A stretch of DNA of 64,000 nt from Micrasema longulum (GCA_022494885.1 JAGVSM010001414.1:1-64000), one strand, 5' to 3'; shown: positions 32,221 through 43,454, numbered from the stretch's first letter. Numbers and translations are program-made. The notes: generated from the sequence alone by a model not told the origin.

Positions 32221-32756
32221 TAACAATTTTAAAACCGATTTTTCGTCTGTGTTGATATTGAAAATTGAAATATGTGGTTTGTTTTATACATGATATGTAA
32301 TATGTGGCTACTACCTACATGATATTTAAAATAATAGTTCAGCTGTTTATTTCCCCTTAACCTTGGAATCTGTGCCACTGTGCGATATTCATCCAAACCT
32401 CACGTTTGAGCGTACGCTCCACACAACGCGGCCCTAAACAATGACACGGTGGTGCAAAAGGCGCTAAAACTTGACCCAGATTGAAAATAAACGCGTCAGG
32501 ATTAGATCACGGTAGTAATTGGTAAAAGAGAAAAATCACGAACTAGTGAGCTACCTTGCATTTTGCTTAAACGTCATAAGAATGAGTTGAGTCAGGTCAA
32601 AATGTTTATAGCTTGCTACGAACGTTGAATGAGCATGACGTCATTCTTATTTTGATTCGCTAACTAATCACGTATTGCAAAAATATGTAATAATTGTAAG
32701 TAGTTCGTATTTCACAATAAATCAGGGTTCAAAAATATTATGATTCAGAATTATTC

Positions 32757-32835
32757 TGAATCGGGTTGTGGTCCTTAGCTATTGTCTCGGACTCACGGAT
32801 CAAAGGTCCGTGGATCGAATTCTACTATGTTTAAA
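32757..32835 (+). mobile_element. SINE-B head
   Basis: GAATCGGGTTGTGGTCCTTA, CTCGGACTCACGGATCAAAG and TGGATCGAATTC. tRNA-like with A and B boxes; the body is lost. Confidence 0.7.
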
Positions 32836-32964
32836 TCATTTAAAAAAAAACTAAATGTATAATCATAACAAAATATTTTCTCAAAATTTATGTAATATAC
32901 CCGACTACCTATGTAATAGATTTTGCTTCTTATGTGTGGTGTAGTGTTTTTTTTCATATGTTTT

Positions 32965-33178
32965 GTCGGCCTCTTGGTGTAATGGTCAGCGCGTTTGCCT
33001 ACAAAGCAAGAGTTCTCGGATTCGATTCCCGACATGGTTGACATTTCAACCATATTAAATAAATATTTTATAAAATGTTTATTTAATATGGTGTTTTCTC
33101 TCCAGAATATTTCATAGTCCCTGGACTGGTACCTGAAGCGTAAGACTGATTATCTTATCATCATAAGATGAGATATAA
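32965..33178 (+). mobile_element. SINE-A, head and body
   Basis: GTCGGCCTCTTGGTGTAATG, GATTCGATTCCCGACATGG, and CCCTGGACTGGTACCTGAAG. It is nearly intact but lacks the 3' ATGATGATG end. Confidence 0.85.
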
Positions 33179-33329
33179 ATAATTAAATTGCAACTTCCAA
33201 CGTCACACCTAGCCGGGTATATCACGGGAACAGCCGGGTCAATCCAGTTAATGATAATAGATTAACTGGCAGGTTAACCCACCCTTGTCAACAAACATTT
33301 GTAAAAACTAAAAAAAATTGGGGCTTTAT

Positions 33330-33590
33330 TTGATCACCATCAAACTCTTATCCACGCTTAATGGTGCATAGGGCACTGCATCGGTACACTAAATGGAGTG
33401 TATTTCGATAATCTGTTTTATAAATGTCAGGTGACCAGTCTTACGCTTCAGTTATCAGTCCAGAGACAATGAAGTATTCCATAAATTCACCTCTAAAATA
33501 AATATTTCAATTTGACCATATCAAGAATCGAGACCGCAAGGATGGTAGGAAAATAAGCCAACCACTACATAAGACGCGAACTCTTTTCAA
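33330..33590 (-). mobile_element. SINE-A, near full length
   Basis: The minus strand has head remnants near 33530-33590, a body (CTCTGGACTGATAACTGAAG) and a 3' end near 33340. It faces the copy at 32965, making an inverted pair. Confidence 0.75.
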
Positions 33591-33797
33591 AACGCTCGTC
33601 CAAGATTCTGGTTTTACAACAGTATTTTCAATCCATCCGGATACACCGTATTTTATTAAATCCATAACAAATTAAATTATTCAAAGCCTAAAAACAATTG
33701 TGTAAGTCAAAATCTGACTGGCGACTCATTGTCTGAAAATTATTACTTAACATGCAAAAACTATATCTGTATGACGTACTTAACCCTTATACTGCTA

Positions 33798-33817
33798 AAC
33801 AACGATATATCGTTGTT
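33798..33817. repeat. 20-bp perfect palindrome
   Basis: AACAACGATATATCGTTGTT, just inside the left TTAA-CCCTTA end. Words like ACGATATATCGT occur near the ends of some insect piggyBac-type MITEs. Confidence 0.75.
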
Positions 33818-34014
33818 GTTAATCCCTATCATAAAGTTCTAACTAGACTGATGCTGACGTCATAATCCCCAAAAGGGTAAATGAATTCGGGAACTGCTTG
33901 TTGCACTTAACCGTCAGTGGTATAAAACATTTTCAAAACATAAAAATTACTTATTCGACGGGTTATTATTTAGTTTCGTACCTATTTCAGCCCTACGAAA
34001 AATTTAATCCAAAA

Positions 34015-34330
34015 AATGTTTTCTTACGCGCAGTAAAAATTTAAGCATTAAATTGTGCAGCAAAGTTTCTTGAAAATGAATGAAAAATCACTTAAAATAT
34101 TTTAATGAATATTTTAATGAAAACGAACAGCTTTGAACGACGTCACTTGTTCATATGAATCAACCAATGATAAGAGGGTCGTGTAAGATTTCCGGTTTGC
34201 TAATCGTCAATGGACCAATCAACAGAACTAACCGAGAAGAAGCGGAAGAGAACTTGCGACGTCACACGCGGATTAATGTCAGAAATACAAAACTTTAAAA
34301 GACCGTAGCGCTGATAATACGATACAAAAA
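34015..34330 (+). repeat. Family Z repeat
   Basis: ATGTTTTCTTACGCGCAGT, AAAGTTTCTTGAAAATG, CGACGTCACTTGTTCA and GCGACGTCACACGCGG match 19365-19560 in order but with insertions. Confidence 0.55.
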
Positions 34331-35184
34331 AATTGAAAAAAAAATCTTTGTCTAAAAACATATTTTTTTTTTTAAACCACTAAACATCCTCATTATAAAT
34401 TTACTTATGATGCTTAAATTTGCAGTGCTTTTAAGAAAAGAGAAACGACTAAACACAGGAAACTTCTAGCTAGTCGGGACATGAAACAGTGATATTTTAC
34501 ATTCCAAAAACAGTGAAAAAAATAAATCTATGTTAATAGTTAGATTTTGAATCACTTATATGATATTTGAGGAAAATAATTATATTTGGTGTTTTCCCCG
34601 CTATTAAACCCAATTCAGTGATTACGAAAATATTGATGTACTTCCGTAATGAATAACTAATTGAATACTTTACCTTTAATACAATAACTTTTATCTAGTG
34701 AGGTCCCTGTATCACCGGAAAACCCCATAATTAAGAATATAAACAAATAAGTAAAGAGCCATAAAACATAAAAATAATTCACCATGGAACATAATGATTG
34801 TCAATTAGGACTATGAATATTAAAAGAATCATTTGTTAATTTATTATAATGGGTACCCACAGTAATGGTACATCAAAATGATTTAGCTGTTCATTAGGTA
34901 GTAATTATTTCTCTACTAACAAAACGTAATTATTACTATGCAAACTCTATTCTACAAACTATTCTACAAACAAAACGTAAATGAGGTATATCAGCTCGAT
35001 ATTGATCCAAAAATACTTCAGAAAAAGCTTTTTCGATTTCGTGCTCTTCGTAAGAGTCATATTATAAATTATTATCACTATCACTTAAAAAATATATCGT
35101 TATTGTCTAATTCACTTTCGGAATAGGTTGAGCTGCTAAGCCTCCGAGTTTCTCGGCGAGGTACTATTATTTCTTTTTTATTAT
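34331..35184. other. AT-rich DNA, nothing recognised
   Basis: A 62-codon frame at 34938 has no motif. AGTCGGGACATGAAA at 34473 resembles 9064 and 20887. Confidence 0.35.
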
Positions 35185-35725
35185 TATTATTATGGATAAC
35201 TTATATAGCGCCATTTTCGTAATAAAATACCTCAAGGGCGCTTTACAAAGTGATTTTATTGTTAAATTAATTTAATTGAAGCTTTTAAATTTGTAATTTA
35301 ATTAAAATAATTTATTTTGTTGTCACATGCTACGGATTTATTCAAATGATTTAGAGAACAAGTGGGTTTTAAGTTTTTTCCGAAACATCACTTCACTTTC
35401 ACAGCCTCGCACCTCTGCTGGGAGAGCATTCCATGCCATAGGGCCTGCGACCGCAAATGCGCGTCACTAAATTTAGTGCGCTGTTTGCGTAGAGGTATAA
35501 TAACTTTTCCTCTCGCCGTAGACGTAGCTGATCTAAGCGTGAGACGCCTGTCAGCTAGTTCATCTGGAATGCATAGTTCCCTTAGATATTCCGGAGCAGA
35601 GTTGTGCAGTGACTTATACATAAGCCAACAGAGTTTGTATTCGACCCTCTGTGGAAAACGTAGCCAGTGTAGTTCCCGAAGTAGTGGAGTGATATGACTG
35701 AACTTCTTTATCACTTTCACTATCC
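35185..35725 (-). pseudogene. L2-clade LINE, RT C-terminus and 3' tail
   Basis: The minus frame 35720-35388 reads HITPLLRELHWLRFPQRVEY, KLCWLMYKSLHNSAPEYL, RRLTLRSATSTARG and then, one frame off, the A-F-A-V-A-G-P-A-W-N-A-L-P motif. This is the classic L2-type ORF2 C-terminus. A 1-base change just after RTKFS destroys the frame. The copy is 5'-truncated and ends at the conserved tail GGCGCTATATAAGTTATCC with (TAA)n on the minus strand. Confidence 0.85.
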
Positions 35726-35879
35726 GTTATCATTTTGAATGATATATTTTGTAAATTTATTCATAATAAAAAGGACGCTTTGCAGAGTTAAATTGTTAGT
35801 TAGAGTAACAAAGTAAGATTAAAAATATATATAAATGTAAAAAATATGTAATTTACCTCAGCTGTTTGTAATTTCGGCA

Positions 35880-36030
35880 ACTGTTGTCTATCTCGCTCAA
35901 TCCATTATGCGTGAACTAGCTATTAGTGTAACGGAATATTTTTCTTAGAAGTGATATCAATTTGTGAGACAGTTGTACAAAAACATTATTTTTTCAAATT
36001 AAAATTATATTATAACAACTACCAAGAAAT
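35880..36030 (+). repeat. Duplicated segment (second copy 36640-36790)
   Basis: TGTCTATCTCGCTCAATCCA and GGAATATTTTTCTTAGAAGT versus TGTCTATCTTACTCACTCC and GGAAGATTTTTCTTGGAAT. Same order in both; nature unknown. Confidence 0.5.
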
Positions 36031-36064
36031 AATATCACTTCTTAGTAAATTTACCGGTTACCTT

Positions 36065-36430
36065 TAAGTTTCAATCTAAATAACTCCCTACAAACATTTG
36101 GACATACTCAAAATATTGTTGATTAAAATAACTTACAAAAAAAATTTGTAGGCATTACCTAAGAGGTGAAATAGATTATCCAGATGAAACTCACCGACAT
36201 CAATAAAGGTTTCAGCTCTTTTAGTTTGCAAAAGTCAACAGATGGAAGAGTTGAGGTAATGTAAAAATAATCATGAATGTGGATGTGTAAACGTACCCAG
36301 AATAGTGAATATTTCGCAGTGTGTAAAGTGGTGATTTAAACCAGCCAATGACAGATCATAAGTCCTGTAAATGCCTAGACTTCCATATTCCCTTGGCAAA
36401 AATGTTTTCCCTCTCTGTTGCAACAAATTT
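36065..36430 (+). repeat. Family V repeat, long copy
   Basis: It starts with a fragment of the family 3' end (CTCCCTACAAACATTTGGAC) and then runs through TAGGCATTACCTAAGAGGTG, GTCAACAGATGGAAGAG, the ACAGATCATAAG core and TTCCCTCTCTGTTGCAAC. Two copies may be arranged in tandem. Confidence 0.75.
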
Positions 36431-37164
36431 CAAGATATATTTTACTCAATTTTTGTTTAGATGCATTGATGGAAGTGGTAGGTTTGATAATATATAACAG
36501 AGCACTTTGCCCCGTAATCAACAAAAAAACTATCATAATTATTTCGTTTCAATAATAACAATGCGCCTTGAGATTGCAGTACGAGATCAGTTTTGTTTGT
36601 TTTTATTTTCAATTAAGAAAGGGTTTACAACCGCTGTACGAAAATTGTCTATTTGTGGCACGAATTGTCTATCTTACTCACTCCATTGGGCTTGAATTAG
36701 ATATTTATGAAATGGAAGATTTTTCTTGGAATTGCTGTTAATTGATAAAACAGTAGTGTGTTTGGAAAACAACGTATTCGATAAAATATTTTTAAAATGT
36801 ATGAATAAGAGGATTTCTGATTAGATTCTTGAAAAACTGCGTAGCAGCGTAAGGGTTAAACCTGACTCATTAAAGGATGACTTATCATATTAGATAACGT
36901 TACTAATAGTTAACTAAAAAATAGTATTATGAATGAATGAGGGTATTTACCTTGATCAGCTGTTTCATTCATACATAGATTCAAACTTTAGCTACTTTCA
37001 TTGAACTCGACAAAACGGAGCAGACCAAATTATTAGTAATATGCATAGTCTTATCCAATTTGAATGAAATTAAGATGACTCATGAGTACTTTTGTTTTGT
37101 ATCATGAACTCGCTTTCAGTTTATTGGTAAATGAATTTTCATCTACGTTCAAAATCGTTTTTTT

Positions 37165-37340
37165 TTTTAATACAACTTACAGGTTAGCCAGGAGGCCTAA
37201 TTACAGTTAAGAATACCCAGGCTTGAGAAAAAATACCATTTTGTAAATCTCCTTCTAGAGCGAAGCAAGCGTCTTGCACTCCACAGAGGACGCAATATAT
37301 AAGGGTCCATCTTATAAAACGGAATGCAAGCATTCCTTAT
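37165..37340 (-). mobile_element. SINE-C, diverged
   Basis: AGGAGGCCTAATTACAG, ACCCAGGCTTGAGAAAAA and AAGCGTCTTGCACTCCAC match the copy at 39103 in the same order. Confidence 0.6.
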
Positions 37341-37689
37341 GACCCATCAGATATTTAGAAGTTGTTTTGGACTGAAAACTAACATACAACGAGCAAATTT
37401 TTAATAAAAATAATATAGATGGAAATAAATTGATTGTTAACATAAAAACGTAGTGTTTAAAACTGCCTGAACATTTTGTTAATTATCTCTGTTTATCAAG
37501 TTAGTTTTCTTTGTTTATTGTCAGATGTAAAAATATTTTTCAAAAAATAGTATATTGTTAAGTGTCCTCAGTGAGGTCACATTATTTTTATTATTAATTA
37601 TAGTTTCTAAGAGAAAAAAATACGAATAAATAAATAAATGAATAAATATAAAATATTAACAAAATAAATAAGATAATATAGTAAATAAA
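37341..37689. other. Unassigned
   Basis: TAAAACTGCCTGAACATTTT-like and AAAATAGTATATTGTTAAGT words resemble 12280-12400, so this may be a shared LINE 3' UTR. No gene. Confidence 0.35.
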
Positions 37690-38330
37690 TCAATGAAATT
37701 ACTTGGCTTCATTAACAGAATATTCTCAAATGTTACTTATGTCCGTACTATCAGAAACATTTATTGTTCAACTGTTTGCCTTCTTTTAGAATATGCCTCC
37801 TTGGTCTGGTCTCCATTCTTTGTAAATCGCATAAATCACATTAAATCAGTCCAACATTGGTTGCTTCGAAAAGTAGCGTGGATTCTTAGACTAGAGCAAG
37901 GTAATTATTTTTATGCTGATATAGACAATATAAAGTCAATGTTAAATATTTCTAGTCTACAAAAACGTAGAACCAATATTGACACGATATATAATATGTT
38001 TGGCATACTAAATGGAATAATCGATGTGCCATCATAACTGGGACTAGTAAAATTCGAGAAACAATGAAGTACTGTTCATCGATCAGCATAGCTATGGCCT
38101 TAATTCTCTAATTACCCGTCTTTGTCGTATTGTTAACTCAAGACAAAATCTGGATTTTTTTGGTTTAAGTTTATAACGATTTTAACGAGCACTAAATAAA
38201 TAGTCCAGATATTGTCTCGATGTCCCATATGTTTGTCAATGCTTTTGATTTTTTTAAAAACTATTCTTATATTGTAATATTAAAACCATATGAATTCTAT
38301 AAATGAAAAATGTCCGTTAATAAATAAATG
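37690..38330 (+). pseudogene. Jockey/CR1-type LINE, RT C-terminal region
   Basis: The open frame 37693-38037 carries KLLGFINRIFSNV, CLLLEYASLVWSPFFVNRI, HIKSVQHWLLRKVAWI and LNISSLQKRRTNID, the standard post-catalytic region of Jockey-type RTs (LGF--R, LEY-S-VWSP, L--R). After the stop, frame pieces such as FRLCRIVNSRQDLDF continue to the C-terminus. It is 5'-truncated, has stops late in the frame and a short AATAAATAAATG tail. Confidence 0.85.
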
Positions 38331-38489
38331 ACAAATATTATGTAATAAGTCTTGTTTATATATAAAATAAATTATTCACCTCAGTTCATGTCGATCGCTG
38401 TCATGCGATTTCTGAAGCGAATATGTGATCAAAGTACGTAATTACAAATATATCGAAATTCTGTTAACAAGAGGATTATTAATATACAC

Positions 38490-38665
38490 ACAAGATGAGA
38501 ATGGTCGAGAAATACTTGGCATGAGTTAGAATAATCCGCGTTCGTTCGTGAAAAGCATGAGTGACGTAGAAAAAGCGAGGTGTGCTTGAAAAGTTATTGT
38601 TGAATGGCATTTTATCCTCTTTCCATACCCCTAGAAGAAAAATGCGTGACGGTATGTTGTTTTTG
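38490..38665 (+). pseudogene. LINE family B, 3' end, diverged
   Basis: ACTTGGCATGAGTTAGAATA, AAAGCGAGGTGTGCTTG and GCATTTTATCCTCTTTCC correspond to the last 160 bases of LINE-B. Confidence 0.55.
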
Positions 38666-39102
38666 TGGTTGATAATTTAATTTCTTAGAATTCAAGTTCG
38701 ACATTATATCGCAAGGCATAGTAAATGGACCAATTTACAACATACTAATGACATTTTAATTATTTTGTTTTTCTCAAATTTTGCAAGGTAAAAATAATAT
38801 CAAAAAGGTAGGTAATAATAAAAATGACAAAGGGAAGTTTTAAGGGATGCAAATGCATCAGGCAATTAAAGGATTAAAGTTGTTATTGCAAGAGGGATAA
38901 CCAGATTTTTTCTTGGAAATTAACGAAAACAATTTTACTATTCCTTGGAGCCAGTTGATAATATTTGCTATTATCGTGAATTAAATGTATTTTGCAGAGA
39001 AAGAAAAATAAGTATTTACCTGCATAAGAAGTGAGTACAAAGTCTAAAATACACCTAAGTCGCTTTAAATCTCTTATGATGAAAAAATCTCTTATTTTAT
39101 TT

Positions 39103-39275
39103 ATTTTTGCACACACCACAACAAGCCAGAAGGCCCAATGACAGTGGTGAATTACACCACAGAACACCCAGGCTTGAGAAAAATTCCATCATTTTTGTGT
39201 TCTCACCGGGAATCGAACCCGGAACCTTCCGTGCGTGAGTCAAGCGTCTTGACCACTACACCATGGAGGCCGCCT
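39103..39275 (-). mobile_element. SINE-C, well preserved
   Basis: On the minus strand the tRNA-like head starts GGCGGCCTCCATGGTGTAGT, with a strong B box GGTTCCGGGTTCGATTCCCG. The body ends in CCTTCTGGCTTGTTGTGGTG. The clean A and B boxes indicate a fairly young copy; it is part of a SINE, not a stand-alone tRNA gene, because body sequence follows and recurs at 37165. Confidence 0.8.
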
Positions 39276-39694
39276 TATGATTAGGGTTGTACTGTAAGGT
39301 TACCAAACGTTTTTCAGACATTATTTTGGCGGTCAGGAACTGTATTTCATTTAATTATTTTATTGGGTAAACAAACAGTTTGTACAGAAATATTTACGAT
39401 TTTTTTGTATAATGAGTGTAGGCAATCATGCACACACAAAAAAAATGTTTACACTTAAGACAATAATTTAAATTATGTTGAATATAACCGATGTAAAAAA
39501 TAAGAAATGAAAAATATGCACATAATAATAAAATTAATTGAATATCAAATTTCATCTAATAAATATAATTTCGATAAGAATTAAACGGGACAAAAGATTG
39601 TATTTTTTTTCCACGATCATTTTTATTTATTTTTGTACCCCAACAACTTTTTTTTCAAATTCTATACTTGAAGAAGCCATGAAGATGGACCAGG

Positions 39695-39890
39695 TGGATT
39701 TATCAACAATATTTTGAGTTTGTCCAAATTTTTGTAGACAAGGATTGGATTCAACTCCCTAGGAAGTTGTTAATATTAACATATTACAACAGAAAAGAAA
39801 AGCATTTTAGAGAAGGTAATATAGAAGTCTAGGCATCTACAGGGCTTATGACCTATTGTTTGCTGATTTAAGTGGCCACTTTATACGCAC
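39695..39890 (-). repeat. Family V repeat, minus copy of an inverted pair
   Basis: TATCAACAATATTTTGAG, CTCCCTAGGAAG and GGGCTTATGACC..AAGTGGCCACTTTA are family V in complement. It faces 39905-40075. Confidence 0.75.
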
Positions 39891-39904
39891 AAACTTCACA
39901 AACA

Positions 39905-40075
39905 TCGTGAAAGAATTGAAGGAATATAGATGTTCAAATATGGACAGAATGGTGGATGGTTACACAGTGTGTAAAGTGGCCTCTTAAACCAGCTAATGAC
40001 AGGTCATAAGCCCTGTAGATGCTTAGACTTATTTATTACCTTCTATAAAATATTCTTCATCCCTGTTATCATTTT
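39905..40075 (+). repeat. Family V repeat, plus copy of an inverted pair
   Basis: GAATTGAAGGAATATAGATG, ACACAGTGTGTAAAGTGGCC and AATGACAGGTCATAAGCCC. About 15 bases separate it from the minus copy. Confidence 0.75.
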
Positions 40076-40143
40076 TTTTATATATTTTTTTTATTTTAAT
40101 AAAAATAAATATTAGCGCTCTTATAATTTGCCCAAATTTTTCA

Positions 40144-40240
40144 ATTTCGGTGGCCATTTTCAACGAGTTGTAAATAACTCACTATTAGACAATGGAAATC
40201 AAGTTGGGGTAGAGTGGGGCTCGAACCTCGGACCTCTGCT
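40144..40240 (-). mobile_element. SINE-B, 3' part
   Basis: AATAACTCACTATTAGACAA, GGAAATCAAGTTGGGGTAG and GGCTCGAACCTCGGACCTC are the body and B box in complement. The missing head may be the piece at 40733. Confidence 0.7.
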
Positions 40241-40459
40241 TGTACTAGGAGTAGGCTCAATATATGAAGGGTCGGCAAGCCAGAAATATAAGTATGCCTA
40301 ATGTTGCAATCGGTTCCTATATGGGCAAATGCCTGTTCTAAGAAACCGATTTGTTGCGGCAAAATATGGTTTTCGAATATGTTTCCTATAAATAAAAATA
40401 ATATTGAAGAAAAAGAAAAACAGTTATAGCTCAAAAGAGAAGAAAAGAAAAAAAAAATT

Positions 40460-40545
40460 ACATACATACATATACACATACAAACATACATATATACACA
40501 CATATACATACATATACATTTATATACACACATACATACACAATA
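40460..40545. repeat. (CATA)n/(TACA)n microsatellite
   Basis: Alternating CATACATA and TATACACA words; the long minus-strand frame over it is low-complexity and not a gene. Confidence 0.85.
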
Positions 40546-40732
40546 TATATGCACATCCGAAAATACAATAAATTTATATATGATTCAATGGGATAGCATA
40601 ATATTTAGACTACTATCCTCAATAAATTTTTAGATTCCTTACTTCCATTGTCTGTCAACCAAATTTTTAATTTTTTTTTCAGTACTGATGGTTTATCAGA
40701 TTTCCAGAATGACGGTATCAAGTTGTGTAGTT

Positions 40733-40783
40733 TAGGTCCGTGAGTCCGCTACGCTAGCCACGGGACCACAACTCGACTCATAT
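40733..40783 (-). mobile_element. SINE-B, head
   Basis: GGTCCGTGAGTCCGCTACGC and CCACGGGACCACAACTCGAC are the tRNA-like head in complement; it complements the part at 40144-40240. Confidence 0.7.
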
Positions 40784-41465
40784 ATGTTGTTCAATTATAT
40801 AGACATTAAAACCTCTCTGCTGATATTTAAAAGTATTATCGTTCCCCACATTGATTATTGCTCCAGTATTTTATATTTAAGTAATGAAGGAGATCTAAAG
40901 AGACTCCAAATAATACAAAACAAAGCGATGAGGATAATATTAAGATGTGGGAGAAGAACAAATGTTAAGAAAATGATTCAACTTCTAGATATTATGACAA
41001 TTGATCAAAGAATCAAATTCAATGTTGCCAATGAAATAAACAAAATTATTAAAAGAATAGTTCCGAGATATTTTCAAAATGAACTAAAAAATAACGAGCT
41101 CTTTCATAACTATGCAACAAGAGGATCTAAAAATATAAGACTGGAAAAGAAATCAAAGCAATGTCCCAGAACTGCCTTATGTACAAGGGAATACAACTAT
41201 TTGAAGAAATGCCAGAAAGCATAAAAAATGAAATTAATGTAAATATATTTAAAATTAAATGTAAAAAGTATATATGTGAAAAATATTAGGTAGTATATAG
41301 TGAAAATAGTGAATATAATTAATGAAAATGTACATATGAAACAGTTAATATTATAAATTAGGATACTAAGTGTATATTAGTGATAAATAATGTTAGAATA
41401 AGTATAGATGTAAATATTATGTTGTAAATATATATTAGACTATGTTACATAGAACTAAATAAATA
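40784..41465 (+). pseudogene. LINE RT C-terminal region with AATAAATAAATA tail
   Basis: The frame 40784-41224 reads LLIFKSIIVPHIDYCSSILY, KRLQIIQNKAMRIILRCGRR, NVKKMIQLLDIMTIDQRIKF and ELFHNYATRGSKNIRLEKKS, the C-terminal half of a CR1/L2-type RT (P-DYC-S, L-QN-A-R-I). Around 41150 the frame shifts by one base; the correct continuation codes for YKGIQLFEEMPESIKNEIN. It is 5'-truncated and borders a SINE-B head exactly where it starts. The tail is AATAAATAAATA. Only one visible lesion suggests moderate age. Confidence 0.85.
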
Positions 41466-42394
41466 AATAAATAAATATGTAGGTTACCAAAGAATCTTGA
41501 AATATTCATACAAATACACACAAACAAATCCATTTTTCTTTAAAGACAATTAATTGAAAATAATTCTTTTAACTTCTCGTTGTATCGGTCTTACAGTTCC
41601 AAAGTTTGGTTGTAAAATCATGCTTTTAATTTGATAGTTTGATGTAAAACATGTATTTCAGTCGGTTTGGTGTAAAACTACTTTATCAATTCAGTTAGAG
41701 AGTAAAAACAATCCGATAGTTCGATAGTTTGGTGAAAAATCAATAAAATCTCGAAACGTGTATTCTTTGAACTGCATCGAATTTCACCGTAAAACAAGCT
41801 TTTTTGTCTTATAGGGGACATAAAGGGTAGTTTTTTTTCACGATCAAATAATTCCTAAAATATGACCTTATTTGCAGTTATCAAAAATTGAAACGTGTTT
41901 ATGATGAGTGTCAATAGGGATGCTGTAAATCACGACGGTTCACGGGGCCCGGTCGGGAACCGAACCCCGGTGTGTCGGATGTGAAGGCATTATATTTGTA
42001 GAGCTATTAGAACCAACTTAGGATATTTGATCAACAAACTGAGAAATATACGAAAAACTCGTAATCCCGCCCAATGGTCCAAAGATCCTTCAACTAATAA
42101 GCTCTGCTTTCCCTGTTTCAATTTTTATTTAATTCTAATGACGATTGATTACTTACTCACTTCCAATATCTATATTTGATGATGTAAAGGGAACTGCATT
42201 AAGAAGAACACGAGTACATAAATCTAGGTATTCCCGTCCTGTATAAATATCAAAATACATAAGGTGTCTAAATATTAAAAAAAAAAAAAAAAATGTTTTA
42301 TTTGTGTATCAGTTTTCAAAATATTATAATTTGTCGCTTTGTTTTTATTTACCTTTTCGAGAAAATATGAAAAAAAAAAAAAATATATTAATAA
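41466..42394. other. Mostly unassigned; one tRNA-like B box
   Basis: CGGTCGGGAACCGAACCCCG at about 41951 is B-box-like in complement and may be a SINE relic. AGTTTGGT/GTAAAA words recur between 41600 and 41790 without clear boundaries. Confidence 0.35.
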
Positions 42395-42645
42395 CTTACA
42401 TAGCGCCATTTACGTAATAGATATATATACCTCCAAGGCGCTTTACAAAGTGACCATGATTATTGATTTTAATTTTGTCTTTTTTTAATTTAATTTATTT
42501 TGTAACCATATGCTATTATATTATTTAGAAAAAAGGTGGGTTTTATGTTTTTTTCCGAAACATCATTGCCCTCAATGTCTCGCTTTGCTGAGAGAGCATT
42601 CTATGCTATCGGACCTTCGATCGTAAATGCGCGTTCACCTTATAT
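42395..42645 (-). pseudogene. L2-clade LINE, 3' end
   Basis: The conserved tail (ACATAGCGCCATTTACGTAA, CCAAGGCGCTTTACAAAGTG) is followed by the FRKKL- and AWNALP-coding region in complement (CCGAAACATCATTGCC, GAGAGCATTCTATGC). It has heavier decay than 35185. Confidence 0.75.
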
Positions 42646-43159
42646 GGAAAAATTAGTACACAAAACAGTAGGAGTAAAAAAATTAAAATATAATAAATAA
42701 ATAAAACAAATATAATACGTGTTGAAATATATAAAATACAGTAGATCGTAAAGATAATTTTCGAGAACTTTCAGAATTTATTTTCTTTGAATATTTTTGG
42801 AACATTTTTCGATTCCGATTAAAAGTTTTTGGAATAATCAGGACGACGATATTTTTATTAAGGTTGAAATTGTTTTTTTTTTTTTTTAGTTTTGTTATTT
42901 TTATAAGTACGAGTCTATCATGGTTCCCATAAAAAATTCCAATTACATATATACGCAAGTCAAAAAACCTTATATTCATTATTTTTTTTTGTAAAATCAG
43001 GTTTTCTTTTTTTGGAAATGACAGTAAATTCATTTACAATGTTTCATTCAAATTAAGTGCTGTTTTGGGTTTATGATTTTTTGTGATAATATCATTGTAT
43101 TATACCAATATGGCACTGTATGCACAACAATTAACATAAATAAATACGCAAATAAATAG
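42646..43159. other. AT-rich DNA, nothing recognised
   Basis: The minus frame of 116 codons is lysine/asparagine-rich low complexity and not convincing. Confidence 0.4.
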
Positions 43160-43270
43160 TTTAATAAGTTTTCCCTCTATTGCAACAAATTTAGATGTAA
43201 ATAACTCCCAAGTGAGGAAAACCAGCCTGCCTACAAACATTTGGACACACTCAAATCACTGATGCAAAGT
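43160..43270 (+). repeat. Family V 3' half
   Basis: TTTTCCCTCTATTGCAAC, AACTCCCAAGTGAGGAAA and CATTTGGACACACTCAAAT. Confidence 0.65.
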
Positions 43271-43411
43271 TATCTTCGACTGCCTATAAAGTAAAATTGA
43301 AATTTATATTCGAAAATGCGTATATTCGTATAAAAATTTCAAGTGTTTTCGTCGGTGATCAGTATTTGAAGATGTTTGTATATATGAACATAGAAATTTG
43401 TTTAGTCTCCC

Positions 43412-43454
43412 ACCAGTCTGACGATGTCGGTCACGACGAAACCCGGTCACTGGT
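43412..43454 (+). ncRNA. Hammerhead ribozyme motif, type I, Penelope-like
   Basis: Stem I strands ACCAGT (43412-43417) and ACTGGT (43449-43454) pair perfectly. Between them come the core CTGACGA (43418-43424), stem II GTCG-GTCA-CGAC (43426-43437), core GAAA (43438-43441), a very short stem III CC/GG, and the cleavage triplet GTC with predicted cut after C43448. A tiny stem III with open stem I is the layout known from Penelope-like elements and retrozymes. One extra T at 43425 lies between core and stem II and may weaken activity. No Penelope RT is nearby. Confidence 0.65.

Larger units (their letters stand above)
33780..36859. mobile_element. Candidate piggyBac-like non-autonomous element (speculative)
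   Basis: TTAA followed by CCCTTATACTGCTA (33780-33797) is mirrored at TAGCAGCGTAAGGG followed by TTAA (36842-36859). The shared inverted end CCCTTAYRCTGCTA beside TTAA fits piggyBac insertion rules. The interior holds family Z, an L2 LINE and family V, and no transposase. The two ends may instead be independent fragments. Confidence 0.3.

Noticed and set aside
35362..35697. 111-codon plus frame
   Set aside because: It is the antisense shadow of the L2 LINE C-terminus.
39195..39275. Stand-alone tRNA gene on the minus strand
   Set aside because: SINE-C body follows directly and the same head-body order recurs at 37165.
40141..40554. 137-codon minus-strand frame
   Set aside because: Half of it is translated microsatellite (C/Y/M repeats); the rest covers SINE-B sequence.
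42683..43033. 116-codon minus frame
   Set aside because: Lysine/asparagine/phenylalanine-rich AT sequence with no motif; expected by chance.
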